Below are positions 25,535-34,727 of a stretch of DNA of 64,000 nucleotides, piece by piece. Positions within the stretch are counted from its first letter, which is position 1. Each line of letters begins with the position of its first letter. Source of the DNA: Ruminococcus sp. (GTDB taxonomy: Bacteria; Bacillota; Clostridia; Oscillospirales; Ruminococcaceae); assembly GCA_020861185.1 (NCBI GenBank), contig JAJBSV010000002.1:248001-312000 (forward strand), in the 5' to 3' direction. The notes below the pieces were generated by a model. That model had not been told where the DNA came from. It did no database searches and saw only the letters and a program-made list of their open reading frames with translations. The translations under genes were made by a program, and so were the position numbers.

Positions 25535-26003
25535 CTATTTTAAGGGGCATGCTACTTCCGTAAATCCTATCTTGTCCACATAGTACGCTGTGGAATTGAT
25601 GCCTTTATTGATAACCACAATGTCGCTGATGCTTAAGGAATGACCAGTAAAATCAGATGGCTGGTCTGTATTGAATTTCAGGTAAAGATGGTCGAGGATA
25701 TCCGGACTGTCAACCACAGTCCCTCTATAGACCAGTTCATACCGTTCCCGTTCAACCTTGATGCCTTTCTCCTCCAAATATTCCAGCGACATGAAAGCAA
25801 TCTCATGGTTTGAGATGTCGGGCTTCAACTGGTAGATTTCGTAGGTGATTATGTTTGTGTTTGTGGTCTGCTCTCCTCTTTTCACCTGTGGAAACAATGT
25901 CCTCTGGTTTCTCACAATACCCTTCTGCCCCGGTTTCCGGGATGGTTACTTTCCAGCCGTTTTCATCTTCCTCGGCGTAGATATGATAGGCGCCTTTAGC
26001 CAC
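25535..26003 (-). pseudogene. YodL-domain protein, frameshifted (conjugative-element accessory gene)
   Basis: The N-terminal frame starts at GTG 26003 (AKGAYHIYAEEDENGWKV), just after the zinc-ribbon gene's stop, and runs to about 25890. The rest is in another frame: ITYEIYQLKPDISNHEIAF, VYRGTVVDSPDIL, FTGHSLSISDIVVINKG and YYVDKIGF, a clear YodL domain (PF14191). The frames overlap with no start codon suitably placed behind the AGGAG at the junction, so one inactivating indel is the simplest reading. YodL proteins accompany plasmid and conjugative-transposon accessory modules; no biochemical role is established. Confidence 0.65.
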
Positions 26004-26006
26004 AGC

Positions 26007-26282
26007 TCATTCTTCTATCGGAAGCGGATCATTCCCTTTCATCACTCCGGCTGCCACAGCATCCTCGATAGACTCTTTAACTCCACATTCATCACAGAGG
26101 ATAATATTGGCTCTACGAGAAAGTGCGTGGCGTGATATGCCATCCATTTCTTCTCCGCAGCATAGGCAGAAACAAGGACTGTCTGGATTTGCCTTCTGGC
26201 GTTTTGACTCCTTCGCTATACGGTAAAGTGCTGTCTCATGAGGTGTGGCTAGATGTATTTTCATCCTCACCATAAGCGACAT
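26007..26282 (-). CDS. Small zinc-ribbon protein of conjugative elements
   Basis: A 91-residue protein with two CxxC knuckles (CFCLCCGEEMDG and LCDECG) that should bind one zinc, and the conserved opening TPHETALYRIAKESKRQ. I recall near-identical proteins beside DUF4314 and YodL genes in clostridial integrative elements; the function is unknown. The ATG at 26282 has GGAGG eight bases upstream; a second ATG at 26264 matches the usual family N-terminus and may be the real start. Confidence 0.7.
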   Translation of the reverse strand: MSLMVRMKIHLATPHETALYRIAKESKRQKANPDSPCFCLCCGEEMDGISRHALSRRANIILCDECGVKESIEDAVAAGVMKGNDPLPIEE

Positions 26283-26486
26283 CGAGCGTCCCTCCGGTCA
26301 GCCAAGCAACGTGAACTGTGCCTATATTATCCACATCTATTACTTCGCCCATGCTGCCGACTTCGGTGCTTGGGGATCAATCATTTTATCGAGGATAACC
26401 ACAGTGCCGGGTTTATATTCTTTTCGCAGTGCTTCTATTACTTCTTTGCTTGCATATCCGCTCAGTCCGTTCCTCATTTCACTCAT
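26236..26486 (-). pseudogene. DUF4314 protein, frameshifted
   Basis: Begins at ATG 26486 with LSGYASKEVIEALRKEYKPG and then TVVILDKMIDPQAP. It leaves the frame near 26370, and the second half continues one base off as VGSMGEVIDVDNIGTVHVAW then GGTLDVAYGED to a TGA at 26236. The joined product is an ordinary DUF4314 protein (PF14192), a small beta-rich family found in conjugative elements. The frame change is not at a long homopolymer, so real decay is likely. It begins three bases from the end of the acyltransferase gene, marking the border between exopolysaccharide operon and element remnant. Confidence 0.65.
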
Positions 26487-26488
26487 CT

Positions 26489-27570
26489 TCAAATACTCCT
26501 TTCAAATCCGATCCATTTCAGTGCTGTCTCTATCTTCAGCTTCCTCGCCATAACATTCACGATGTCCACAGCAAGTACGCTCAATAAAGCCGTCATTATG
26601 AAACAAATTATGAAATTGAGTATCCAGATGTCTTCGAACAGCAAACTGCTGAACTTCCTCACAAACATGAGAATGAAACAGTGGATATAGAAGATGCCGT
26701 AGGAACGGTCGCCGATGTGGTGTAATACTCTCTGTAGATTATTCTCTCCTTCTTGATTCCTATGAGCTAAGTTCATGCAAAGCAGGCAAATAGAGAATGC
26801 GTAAAGAAAACTGCTTATCTTAAACAGACCAGTCGCTAGTCCACTGTTTCCACCACATTTTAGGACAATAACGCTTTCGATGCATTCCAGCACAAAGGCG
26901 ATAAATACAAAACGAAATTTTCCAAATCTATCCGCCAAGCCATTAACCGCCAAATTGTTTGCTTTCGTATTCAGACCGAGATAATAGAAAAGCATCCAAG
27001 CTGGGAAAAATAACCCTCGAATTGTACCCGACATAAAATATGAATCAGGAATTATAGCAAAACAGACATAAATGAAAAACAGATAGGCAAACGAAATTAA
27101 CCATAAAATCTTGTCTACTGCTCCCTTCTTTTCTACTGCCTTAAGCAACAATGGCGTCAATAGGGTAAACTGAAGTAAGCAAATTATATAATATAATGGT
27201 GCCGAAGCACCTCCAGTAATGAAATTGAGTGCATAAGCTAACCAATCAATTGAGGTTCCATCTCGCACAACTCCAGAAATAGAAATCAAACTATAAAACG
27301 TTGTCCAGAGAATATAAGGTACTAATAATACCCCCCTCTAGAACATATGTGCGATTTCGGACTATTTTTCACTTTATCCTGATTCACAAAGTATCCTGCC
27401 ATGAAGAAGAATAACGGAACAGGGAAAAGTATAATCTGTCTTATGAAAACCCACAAACCATGCATCAATTCGCCATCCACTGACATATCCGGTGAAGGGC
27501 AATGTATCATGATAACTGCGAGAATACATATCCCTCGCATGATTTGCCAGAATGGTTTTCTTTTACTCAT
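26489..27570 (-). CDS. Acyltransferase 3 family membrane protein, out of frame at a G6 tract
   Basis: Membrane O-acyltransferase (PF01757 type, ~10 helices, ~360 residues) that would add acetyl or another acyl group to a glycan. The N-terminal frame starts at ATG 27570 (MSKRKPFWQIMRGICILAV, with the catalytic-type histidine in MIHCPSP) and stops just after the tract at 27331-27336. The C-terminal frame resumes with VPYILWTTFYSLISISG and runs to 26489. One extra G (seven) joins them as SRGGVLLVPYILW. Last gene of the operon, next to the thiolase. Either phase-OFF, a pseudogene, or a homopolymer miscall. Confidence 0.75.
27331..27336 (-). repeat. G6 tract (coding strand), acyltransferase gene
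   Basis: Coding-strand context TAGAGGGGGGTATTA. Frame is lost here; the full gene would be open with seven G (or four). Confidence 0.85.
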
Positions 27571-27608
27571 AATAATTCTGCCCCTCACTTTCAATCGCAA
27601 CCAACAAT

Positions 27609-28832
27609 TTATTTCTTCTTCAACAATACTGCCGTTCCTTGACCTCCGCCGATGCAAAGAGATGCAATTCCATATTTAACATCATGAGATAACATATAGT
27701 GCATCAAGGTAGTAACTATTCTTGAACCTGTTGCACCTAATGGATGTCCCAATCCAAGACCAGAACCATGTAAGTTGCATTTGTCTATAATCGCTTCCAC
27801 AGTTGTGTCGTACTCCGCAGCCATCAATTTATAGCATCCCAACGTCTGTGCTGCAAATGCTTCATTAATTTCAAGCACATCTATATCCGAAAAAGCCACT
27901 CCCGTTTCATTCAGCAGCTTTTTAATCGCATAGTATGGACCTAATCCCATCTTCTGAGGATCACATCCTACGCTTGCCGTTGCCACCAGTTCAATAGAAG
28001 TTTCGATTCCATGCTCTGCACAATAAGACTCATCTGCCAGAATAAGGAACGATGCTCCATCGTTAATACCGGATGCTGTTCCAGCAGTTATTGTCCCAGT
28101 TTCATCCTTAATAAACGAGGGTTTTAGACTTGCCAGTTTTTCTAATGAAGTACCACGATTGATGAATTCATCTGTATCAAAAACATACTCTCTATTTTTC
28201 CAATCCTTTAGCTTCACCGGTACAATTTCGTCATTAAAGCTTCCATCATCAACAGCCTTTATTGCTCTTTGTTGTGAATAATAAGAGTACTTATCCTGCT
28301 CTTCCCTTGATATATCGAGATCCCTTGCGATGTTTTCAGCTGTAACTCCCATATGGACACCGCTAAAGGAATCCGTAAGTCCATCGTGAACCATTAAATC
28401 CATCATCTTGAAGTCGCCAAACTTCTTCCCTAAGCGCACATAACTATCTGTAGCGTAAGGAATGTTGGACATAAACTCTAACCCACCACACAGTTCTACA
28501 CGGTTACCACACAAAATCGATTTGTATCCATTGATAATCGCCTGCATACCACTTCCGCATACCATGTTGACGGAATAAGCAGGAACATTCATCGGGATTC
28601 CGAAGTTAACCGCAATTTTTCTCGCTATACCCTGACCTAAGCCCGCTGATACGACATTCCCGATTACTACCTCATCCACATCACCCTTAATTTCCGGATG
28701 GGATGCAAAAAGTCCATCTAACACCTGAATGCAGACATCACTGGCATCGCATTCATACAAGGATCCAAGGAACTTTCCAATTGCGGACCTCTTAGAATCA
28801 ACTATGTAAACTTTACTTTTCTCCACTGACAT
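27609..28832 (-). CDS. Acetyl-CoA acetyltransferase (thiolase)
   Basis: A 407-residue thiolase that would condense two acetyl-CoA into acetoacetyl-CoA. Conserved features: the nucleophile cysteine in NMVCGSGMQAI, NEAFAAQ, HPLGATG with the catalytic histidine, and a C-terminal CIGGGQGTA cysteine. ATG 28832 has AGGAG very close, and GTG 28826 is an alternative with better spacing; an upstream in-frame start (28880) would overlap the ketoreductase. Thiolases are unusual in exopolysaccharide operons. With the adjacent SDR it could supply 3-hydroxybutyryl-CoA for acyl decoration of the glycan (inference). Confidence 0.9.
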   Translation of the reverse strand: MSVEKSKVYIVDSKRSAIGKFLGSLYECDASDVCIQVLDGLFASHPEIKGDVDEVVIGNVVSAGLGQGIARKIAVNFGIPMNVPAYSVNMVCGSGMQAIINGYKSILCGNRVELCGGLEFMSNIPYATDSYVRLGKKFGDFKMMDLMVHDGLTDSFSGVHMGVTAENIARDLDISREEQDKYSYYSQQRAIKAVDDGSFNDEIVPVKLKDWKNREYVFDTDEFINRGTSLEKLASLKPSFIKDETGTITAGTASGINDGASFLILADESYCAEHGIETSIELVATASVGCDPQKMGLGPYYAIKKLLNETGVAFSDIDVLEINEAFAAQTLGCYKLMAAEYDTTVEAIIDKCNLHGSGLGLGHPLGATGSRIVTTLMHYMLSHDVKYGIASLCIGGGQGTAVLLKKK

Positions 28833-28857
28833 TCTCCTAACACAATTTATTTTAATA

Positions 28858-29604
28858 TTACAGGCGCATACCGCCATCAACCTGGATTGTGGTTCCGGTT
28901 ATGTAACTTGCCAAATCAGATGCCAGGAATAATACCGTATTTGCTATTTCCTCCGGTTCTGCCAACCTACCCAGCATCGTTTGCGCTGCAAACTGGTCAA
29001 GCAGATTCTGAGGAACAGTTTTCAGCATATTTGTCATCGTATATCCAGGAGCTATAGCATTGACACGGACATTGCCGCCTTTCAGTGCAAATTCTTTTGC
29101 CCATGATTTAGTCATGCCAATTACACCGGCCTTCGTGGCAGCATAGTTCGACTGGCCTATATTACCATAGACTCCGACAACACTCGAAATGTTAATTATT
29201 GAACCAGCCTTATTCAGCTGCATATGTGGACCGACTAAGCGTGTAACATTCCAAACACCCTTAAGGTTCACTGCAATCACATCATCGAACTGCTCTTCAG
29301 ACATCTTCTTGGTCATAGAATCCCTTGTAATACCAGCGCAATTTACAAGCACATCAATTCGACCATACTTATCTATAATCTCGCCAATGACCTTGTCGCA
29401 AAGCTTCGTATTAGAGACATCACAAGAATAGTAGTCCACCTTCTTATTCTTTGTTTCAGGCTTTGTTCCAATTCCAATGACCTTTGCATTGTAATCCATA
29501 AATGCATTTACGATGGCTGTCCCAATACCTCCACTGCAGCCAGTAATCAATGCTACTTTGCCTTCAAAGTTGATGGCATCCGTAGTATTATTTATCGTTC
29601 CCAT
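28858..29604 (-). CDS. SDR ketoreductase (FabG / acetoacetyl-CoA reductase-like)
   Basis: A 248-residue classical short-chain dehydrogenase: the dinucleotide motif TGCSGGIG, NCAGITRDSM, the active-site serine in INISSVVG, YAATKAG (Tyr and Lys of the catalytic set), and the C-terminal GTTIQVDGGM typical of FabG and PhaB. It reduces a 3-oxoacyl thioester; immediately upstream of a thiolase gene, acetoacetyl-CoA is the likely substrate. Start ATG 29604 follows AGGAGG and lies inside the 3' end of the preceding gene (13-base overlap), so translation is coupled. Confidence 0.88.
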   Translation of the reverse strand: MGTINNTTDAINFEGKVALITGCSGGIGTAIVNAFMDYNAKVIGIGTKPETKNKKVDYYSCDVSNTKLCDKVIGEIIDKYGRIDVLVNCAGITRDSMTKKMSEEQFDDVIAVNLKGVWNVTRLVGPHMQLNKAGSIINISSVVGVYGNIGQSNYAATKAGVIGMTKSWAKEFALKGGNVRVNAIAPGYTMTNMLKTVPQNLLDQFAAQTMLGRLAEPEEIANTVLFLASDLASYITGTTIQVDGGMRL

Positions 29605-31403
29605 ATTACGTTTCCTCCTATAGATTTACTGTCGCGTTTATTGATAAACACGCGGTTCTCCTCTACATCTCCCATCACCATTGTGTTGGCGCTTACTATC
29701 GCTCCCTGATGAATATGAGAGCCTTTCAATACCATAGACCTTGCGCCGATCCAAACATTGTCCTCTATAACCACTTCCTTATCTGCACTAATAAGATCAC
29801 CGCCCTCATTAAATATTTTATGGTAATCAGAATCGAAAACACAGACATCTCTGCCTAGCATGACATTATTTCCAAAAGTCATTTTGTGCTTACAGATAAC
29901 ATTGGTGTTGAGCCCAGTATAGAAATAGCCTGTTTCCAAAACTGCATCTTTGTCAATCGAAAGGACATCACCATATGCAAGTTCGACACGATTATGGATT
30001 ATCAATTTTGAATTCTTGCCCAACTGCAAAAGTGCTGTCTGCTTACCACGTTTATACCCGTAATAGTTAATCCTTAAATTTCCTGAAAGGTTGATTTCAG
30101 CAGATGGATCAATACTAATAATTGAACCCCAGCAAGGAATAACGAAAGCATCTTTTTCTCTTTTTATATTTTTGCAAAAATAATTGTATCTGACAAACTT
30201 AAACCAGTTGATTTTGCCCCATATTCTCAGAAGCGGAATTATCGGTTGGATCTTAGATTTAAGCACTAACTTATATGTGTGTAAGGTTTTTCGCAAACCA
30301 GAATCGGTGTTCTTCTTTACCGTTCTCTCAAGGCCAATAGTCTTTACATCTGTAAAAAAAGCATCTCTGCCATCAGGTCGCGGGACAGCCGAAGAATAGG
30401 CCATATTACCAGCCTTAATCTCTTGGATAGGTCTCCTGCCAACATAGATTTTTCCAGCAAGGGATCCGATAAATGAATGCCCTCTTTCTGTGTGGACAAT
30501 CATCGCAGAAACGCCATATCTATAATCCTTTTCCGTTACATCTTTAACTCCCCAAAAGTCTCCGATAGTAATATCTGAAGCGTTATTTCCATTTTTAAAG
30601 TTGCAGACATAACAGGATTCACGAAGATTTAAGTTCTTATGAATAAAACAGTTATTGATATCATCTTTCCAGCGACTAATGAATCTCTCTTTTCCATTTT
30701 CAAACTTGATAAGTTCTCCGAAATTGCTCCAGCCTATTTTTTTGCTCTTATCACGATAACTCACCACTTTAGACTTTGCTTTAGATTGATAAAGCTCAAT
30801 CTTTTTACGTTGTAATAAAGGCGATGGAACTCCACGACAAATAAAGTCCACCGTAATTAAATTCAGGTAGTCTTTACCAAGATACTCTTTTAGTGCGGCC
30901 ACTTGGCACGGTGTACCGGTAAAGAGTACAGTATTACTTTGGTTCAGCAATTCTTTGGTTTTTTTATAGATACCAGACGTATCACTTTGAAAATACTTGC
31001 TACCCATAATTCGCTTAAGTCCAGCATCATCGTTGGCAACAGTATGATACGCACTGCAAAAATCATCCGCATAAACCGAGCCAACGATATAGCCTCCATC
31101 ATGAATGACTTTTGAAGCAAACTCATAGTAAAGCCCACCTGATGTACTTACGCGTCTAATTTCATCATTATTAGACCATGCGGCATAGGATGCATCCGAT
31201 TCAATATCGTTATATTGCTTATCCTCTGATAAGTATACCGGACACCTCTTCACACACAGTCCACACTCAACGCATAAACTCTTGTCCACATCTGGATACC
31301 AATAGCCTTGTTCATTCGTCTTAAATCTTATTGCTCCTTTTGGGCACAGGTCACCACACATTTTGCAACCTGTGCATTTAGTCTTCTCAAGCTTATCTAT
31401 CAC
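29592..31403 (-). CDS. F420-dehydrogenase beta-like iron-sulfur protein fused to a hexapeptide acyltransferase
   Basis: A 603-residue fusion. Residues 1-60 carry two 4Fe-4S ferredoxin motifs (CTGCKMCGDLCPKG and CVECGLCVKRCP). Residues ~75-390 are the FrhB/FdhB N and C domains (SGGLYYEF, the cysteine motif FTGTPCQVAAL, GDFWGVKD). From ~420 a left-handed beta-helix O-acetyltransferase follows, ending VVIEDNVWIGARSMVLKG. F420 itself is not expected in clostridia; such proteins are common beside pyruvyl transferases in polysaccharide clusters and their reaction is not established. The fusion implies redox and acyl transfer act on the same glycan intermediate. Confidence 0.85.
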   Translation of the reverse strand: MIDKLEKTKCTGCKMCGDLCPKGAIRFKTNEQGYWYPDVDKSLCVECGLCVKRCPVYLSEDKQYNDIESDASYAAWSNNDEIRRVSTSGGLYYEFASKVIHDGGYIVGSVYADDFCSAYHTVANDDAGLKRIMGSKYFQSDTSGIYKKTKELLNQSNTVLFTGTPCQVAALKEYLGKDYLNLITVDFICRGVPSPLLQRKKIELYQSKAKSKVVSYRDKSKKIGWSNFGELIKFENGKERFISRWKDDINNCFIHKNLNLRESCYVCNFKNGNNASDITIGDFWGVKDVTEKDYRYGVSAMIVHTERGHSFIGSLAGKIYVGRRPIQEIKAGNMAYSSAVPRPDGRDAFFTDVKTIGLERTVKKNTDSGLRKTLHTYKLVLKSKIQPIIPLLRIWGKINWFKFVRYNYFCKNIKREKDAFVIPCWGSIISIDPSAEINLSGNLRINYYGYKRGKQTALLQLGKNSKLIIHNRVELAYGDVLSIDKDAVLETGYFYTGLNTNVICKHKMTFGNNVMLGRDVCVFDSDYHKIFNEGGDLISADKEVVIEDNVWIGARSMVLKGSHIHQGAIVSANTMVMGDVEENRVFINKRDSKSIGGNVIWER

Positions 31404-31418
31404 GAGAATCCCTCCATG

Positions 31419-32582
31419 TTACTTCCCAAGTATTTTTTTGATAGTACCCTTAATATCCTTTTTTAGTTGCTCTCTTTGAACAACTTTGCTTGCTTCTTTA
31501 GCCCACCTATTAAGCTCACTAGTTTCATCTGCCGACATACCAGAGATATAATTCTGAGTTATATTACATTCTTCACCGTCAGATACCAAGGTACCATACT
31601 TAAGCAGAAGGAAATCAGACAATTTATCAAATTCAGTATCAAGTAGCCTGGTCGAATATTCACTCTCTAAAAACTTAACAGTTCTGCTCAATCCATCTTT
31701 TAGAGGTACAGAGTAGTTAACATCAGGTACTGCGGAGCGTATTTTTTTATTATCCAAGGTTAATGATTCTAACTTGTTATATTTAATTTCATCGTATAAA
31801 GCCCTATTGCATGGTTTTACAGTTTCTATGGGAACGTGTACTATTAATGGTTGCTTTCCGAGAATATCTCCAACTGTGTTTATTACAAAATCCCAGGAAT
31901 ATGCATTATCATCAGAAACATGAAACATCTGCCGGTCTGCACTCTGATTCATGAAAAGGCCAACCACTGCTTCGGAAAAAGTGCTAATATGAGTCACAGC
32001 ATGGATTGATCCACCATCTTCAATAAATACAATGGGAACCCCCTTTATAATCCTATCTAATAATGTCCACTGGTTTCTTCTCCCTACCATGGCGCAAGGA
32101 ATTCTTGTATCTCCATATGTAAAAGGCGGGCGCACCGTCGAAATCATAAAATTGTACTCATCATAATGCGACTCCAAATAAATCTCAGCTCTTCTTTTAT
32201 AAACAGAATAATTCCAGACAAGCTTATCAATATCTTTTGGAGAATCCTCATTAGCCATCAAAATTGGCTGATTATATACGCCCGCTGTTGATATATAAAT
32301 AAAGTGTTGGCATTTTCCAGTTAATAATCCTAAATCTCTTTTTAGCTGATTTTCGTTGAAAACAAGACCGTCAACAACAACATCAAACTTCATCCCATCA
32401 ATTACTTTGCTTGCTTGCTCCTTATCGTACCAATCAGCCTGCAGGTATTTAACTGGTAGGCTATTATTATGTATAGGATTTTTTTGTCTGCTGATATCAT
32501 AAACATCATGATGTTTATCTACTGCAGCTTCAACAATTCCTGTCCCTATAATTCCTGTCCCACCGATGACTAAAACTTTCAT
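31419..32582 (-). CDS. NAD-dependent epimerase/dehydratase-like extended SDR
   Basis: A 387-residue extended SDR: the Rossmann motif VIGGTGIIGTGI at the N-terminus, then FIYISTAGVYNQP with the serine/threonine of the active site. The usual YxxxK is represented by YSVYKRR, which spans the expected place. The C-terminal part (~residues 250-387) is atypical for sugar-nucleotide epimerases. It may modify a nucleotide sugar for the operon's glycan; the reaction cannot be assigned. It lies 15 bases before the fusion gene and 55 bases after the flippase. Confidence 0.75.
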   Translation of the reverse strand: MKVLVIGGTGIIGTGIVEAAVDKHHDVYDISRQKNPIHNNSLPVKYLQADWYDKEQASKVIDGMKFDVVVDGLVFNENQLKRDLGLLTGKCQHFIYISTAGVYNQPILMANEDSPKDIDKLVWNYSVYKRRAEIYLESHYDEYNFMISTVRPPFTYGDTRIPCAMVGRRNQWTLLDRIIKGVPIVFIEDGGSIHAVTHISTFSEAVVGLFMNQSADRQMFHVSDDNAYSWDFVINTVGDILGKQPLIVHVPIETVKPCNRALYDEIKYNKLESLTLDNKKIRSAVPDVNYSVPLKDGLSRTVKFLESEYSTRLLDTEFDKLSDFLLLKYGTLVSDGEECNITQNYISGMSADETSELNRWAKEASKVVQREQLKKDIKGTIKKILGK

Positions 32583-32637
32583 ACTTACCTCCGTGTGGTC
32601 CGATACATTTTCCTACTTAAATGTATCTACTTTCTAC

Positions 32638-34089
32638 TTATTTCTTTTTAACAATAGCTCCTATCTCTGCCATAACATATTTCCTCTTCCAAATCATTAC
32701 CGCTGCAATCGCAATAACACAAAGATATCTTATCGCTGTATAATCATACAGATAATTCACTGTTAAAGATACGGCTATTACATAGAGCGACAATAGCATA
32801 ATCATCTTGGAATCAAATATTTTCACTTTCCCAAGATTCTTTCGAGCGACAATTTTGCTGAATATCAAATGGCTAAGACCATAGATGATATAGCAAAATA
32901 AAGTTGTATACCCTGCGGCGTAATACCCAAATTTCCTGATAAAAATCCAGTTCAATCCAACATTCAAGCACGCCGACGCAATTGAACCAATAGTTACATA
33001 TATTCTTACTTCATAATAGAACTCCACATTTGAAATGGTATTATACAATAGCACAAAAAACATGCTTCCAGCTATTGGTGGTATAACGTAAACTGCTTCT
33101 GAATATTCCGGTGATGCAATGATGTATAGGATCTCAGGTGCGAACAACATCAACAGTGATACCAGTCCGGCCATAATTACAAATAACATATTAGTAACAC
33201 GTGGAATCGAAGCAAAATCGTTCTTTCTTATTTTTTGATAAATCCAAGGTGTAAAAGAGGAAGTAATAGCTGACGTAAAAATATTCATTAACTGTCCTAA
33301 GTTATATGCCACACTGTAGAATGCAACCGCTGCGCTTCCACACAATTGGTTTATCATTACCCTATCCCCTTGATTCAATATAGTTCCCGACAGATAATGG
33401 GGGATTAAAGGGATATTAAACATTACTGCATACTTCCAGAACTCTTTATTATAAAAACGTTTTCCCTTATAAAATTGATAGATAGCAATTGTACCGCAAA
33501 CTATCACCTCTACTAGGACTGTTGACAGGATTCTCGCCAGATCTTTCTGCTCACTATTCAACACGAAAACTATACCCAAAATTGGATTTGCAAGGGATTT
33601 AGCAAGCGTTACAAAAACAATTTTCCTATATTTAAAATCAAACCTATTATGTACTGTCCAGAACTGAAGTGCCGGAGTAAATAATAGTTCTATGAATAAC
33701 AGTAAAACAAGCGGCGTTGACATTCCCAAAAGGGAATTACACTTATCCCGAAAAAGAAGGTATACTACAAACACGCCAAAAGTAATTACAGTTACTAATC
33801 CCTGCATTGACGAAATGTATTCATCTCTTCGATTTTCAAATTTAATCATTGCGTTATTAAAAACGCCATAGAACAAATTTAGTGATGTAAAAACTATCAA
33901 GATTGAGTACCAAGAAAGGTATGTGCTATACATTCCATACTGCTCTGTAGTCATCAATCGAGTAAATATTGGTACTGTAAAGAAAGAAATTCCTCGTTGC
34001 AAGACGCTACATATGATAAACCACATTGAAGCCTTTGCAGGCAGTGCCAATCCCTTATATCTAGATATTAAGCTTTTGATAAACTTCAT
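32638..34089 (-). CDS. Wzx-type polysaccharide flippase
   Basis: A 483-residue integral membrane protein with about 12-14 hydrophobic helices, beginning LPAKASMWFIICSVLQRG. The sequence is typical of oligosaccharide flippases (polysaccharide biosynthesis protein/MOP superfamily). It would flip undecaprenyl-linked repeat units across the membrane for polymerisation by the EpsG-like protein of the same operon. Intact, with no G tract. Confidence 0.85.
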   Translation of the reverse strand: MKFIKSLISRYKGLALPAKASMWFIICSVLQRGISFFTVPIFTRLMTTEQYGMYSTYLSWYSILIVFTSLNLFYGVFNNAMIKFENRRDEYISSMQGLVTVITFGVFVVYLLFRDKCNSLLGMSTPLVLLLFIELLFTPALQFWTVHNRFDFKYRKIVFVTLAKSLANPILGIVFVLNSEQKDLARILSTVLVEVIVCGTIAIYQFYKGKRFYNKEFWKYAVMFNIPLIPHYLSGTILNQGDRVMINQLCGSAAVAFYSVAYNLGQLMNIFTSAITSSFTPWIYQKIRKNDFASIPRVTNMLFVIMAGLVSLLMLFAPEILYIIASPEYSEAVYVIPPIAGSMFFVLLYNTISNVEFYYEVRIYVTIGSIASACLNVGLNWIFIRKFGYYAAGYTTLFCYIIYGLSHLIFSKIVARKNLGKVKIFDSKMIMLLSLYVIAVSLTVNYLYDYTAIRYLCVIAIAAVMIWKRKYVMAEIGAIVKKK

Positions 34090-34197
34090 TAGCTTCCTTT
34101 CTCCACTTCAAATCGTGCAAATCATCGGACTTCATATTATGTGATGTGTCTTGCACTTATGGCTCGTGCAGCATGGACAGATTACATGGAAATCTAT

Positions 34198-34723
34198 TTA
34201 CATGATGCACTGTTTCTCTGTTTCAAATTTTTTCCTGCCCCACTCATCTGTATTTGCTATCACCTTTGCCGGTACTCCGGCACATACAGAATTGCTTGGA
34301 ATATTCTTGCTTACTATTGACCCAGCACCAATAACACAATTATCGCCGATTTCTACACCTGGCAAGATAATGCTTCGCTGCCCGATGAATGTATTCTTTC
34401 CTATCTTCACACTTTTTACAGCCTTAAATTCATGTGTCCTCTCAAGTCCGGCAGCTATCATTCCATAGTCAATAGAATAGTCATGCGTTAAAATAATCGT
34501 TTGAGATGTAATTGAGCTTCCCTCACCGATTATCACGGTTCCGGAGGTGTCTAAATTAACATCAGGCGAGATAAACCGTACCCCCCTCAAACCTAACGCC
34601 CTTAGACGTATAATACTCTTGGATCAAATTCATATAATGATTTCTGTTTAAGCATCTGAAAGCAAGTGTACGAACAGGTTTTACAAAGAGCCTTGCTATA
34701 TAATTCTTTACAGATTTTGGCAT
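34198..34723 (-). CDS. Hexapeptide-repeat O-acyltransferase, out of frame at a G6 tract
   Basis: Starts at ATG 34723 behind GGAGG with PKSVKNYIARLFVKPVRTLA and reaches TSKGVRFEGG, where the frame breaks at the G6 tract (34581-34586). The remainder, in another frame, is a left-handed beta-helix acetyltransferase (RFISPDVNLDTSGTVIIGEG, histidine in ILTHDYS, NTFIGQRSIILPG) ending at 34198. Five or eight G would restore a ~175-residue protein. It would acetylate a sugar of the repeat unit. The downstream part could also be started weakly at TTG 34590 but would lack ~45 residues. Confidence 0.75.
34581..34586 (-). repeat. G6 tract (coding strand), hexapeptide acyltransferase gene
   Basis: Coding-strand context TTTGAGGGGGGTACGGTT. 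The gene is open only with five or eight G. Confidence 0.85.
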
Positions 34724-34727
34724 AATG

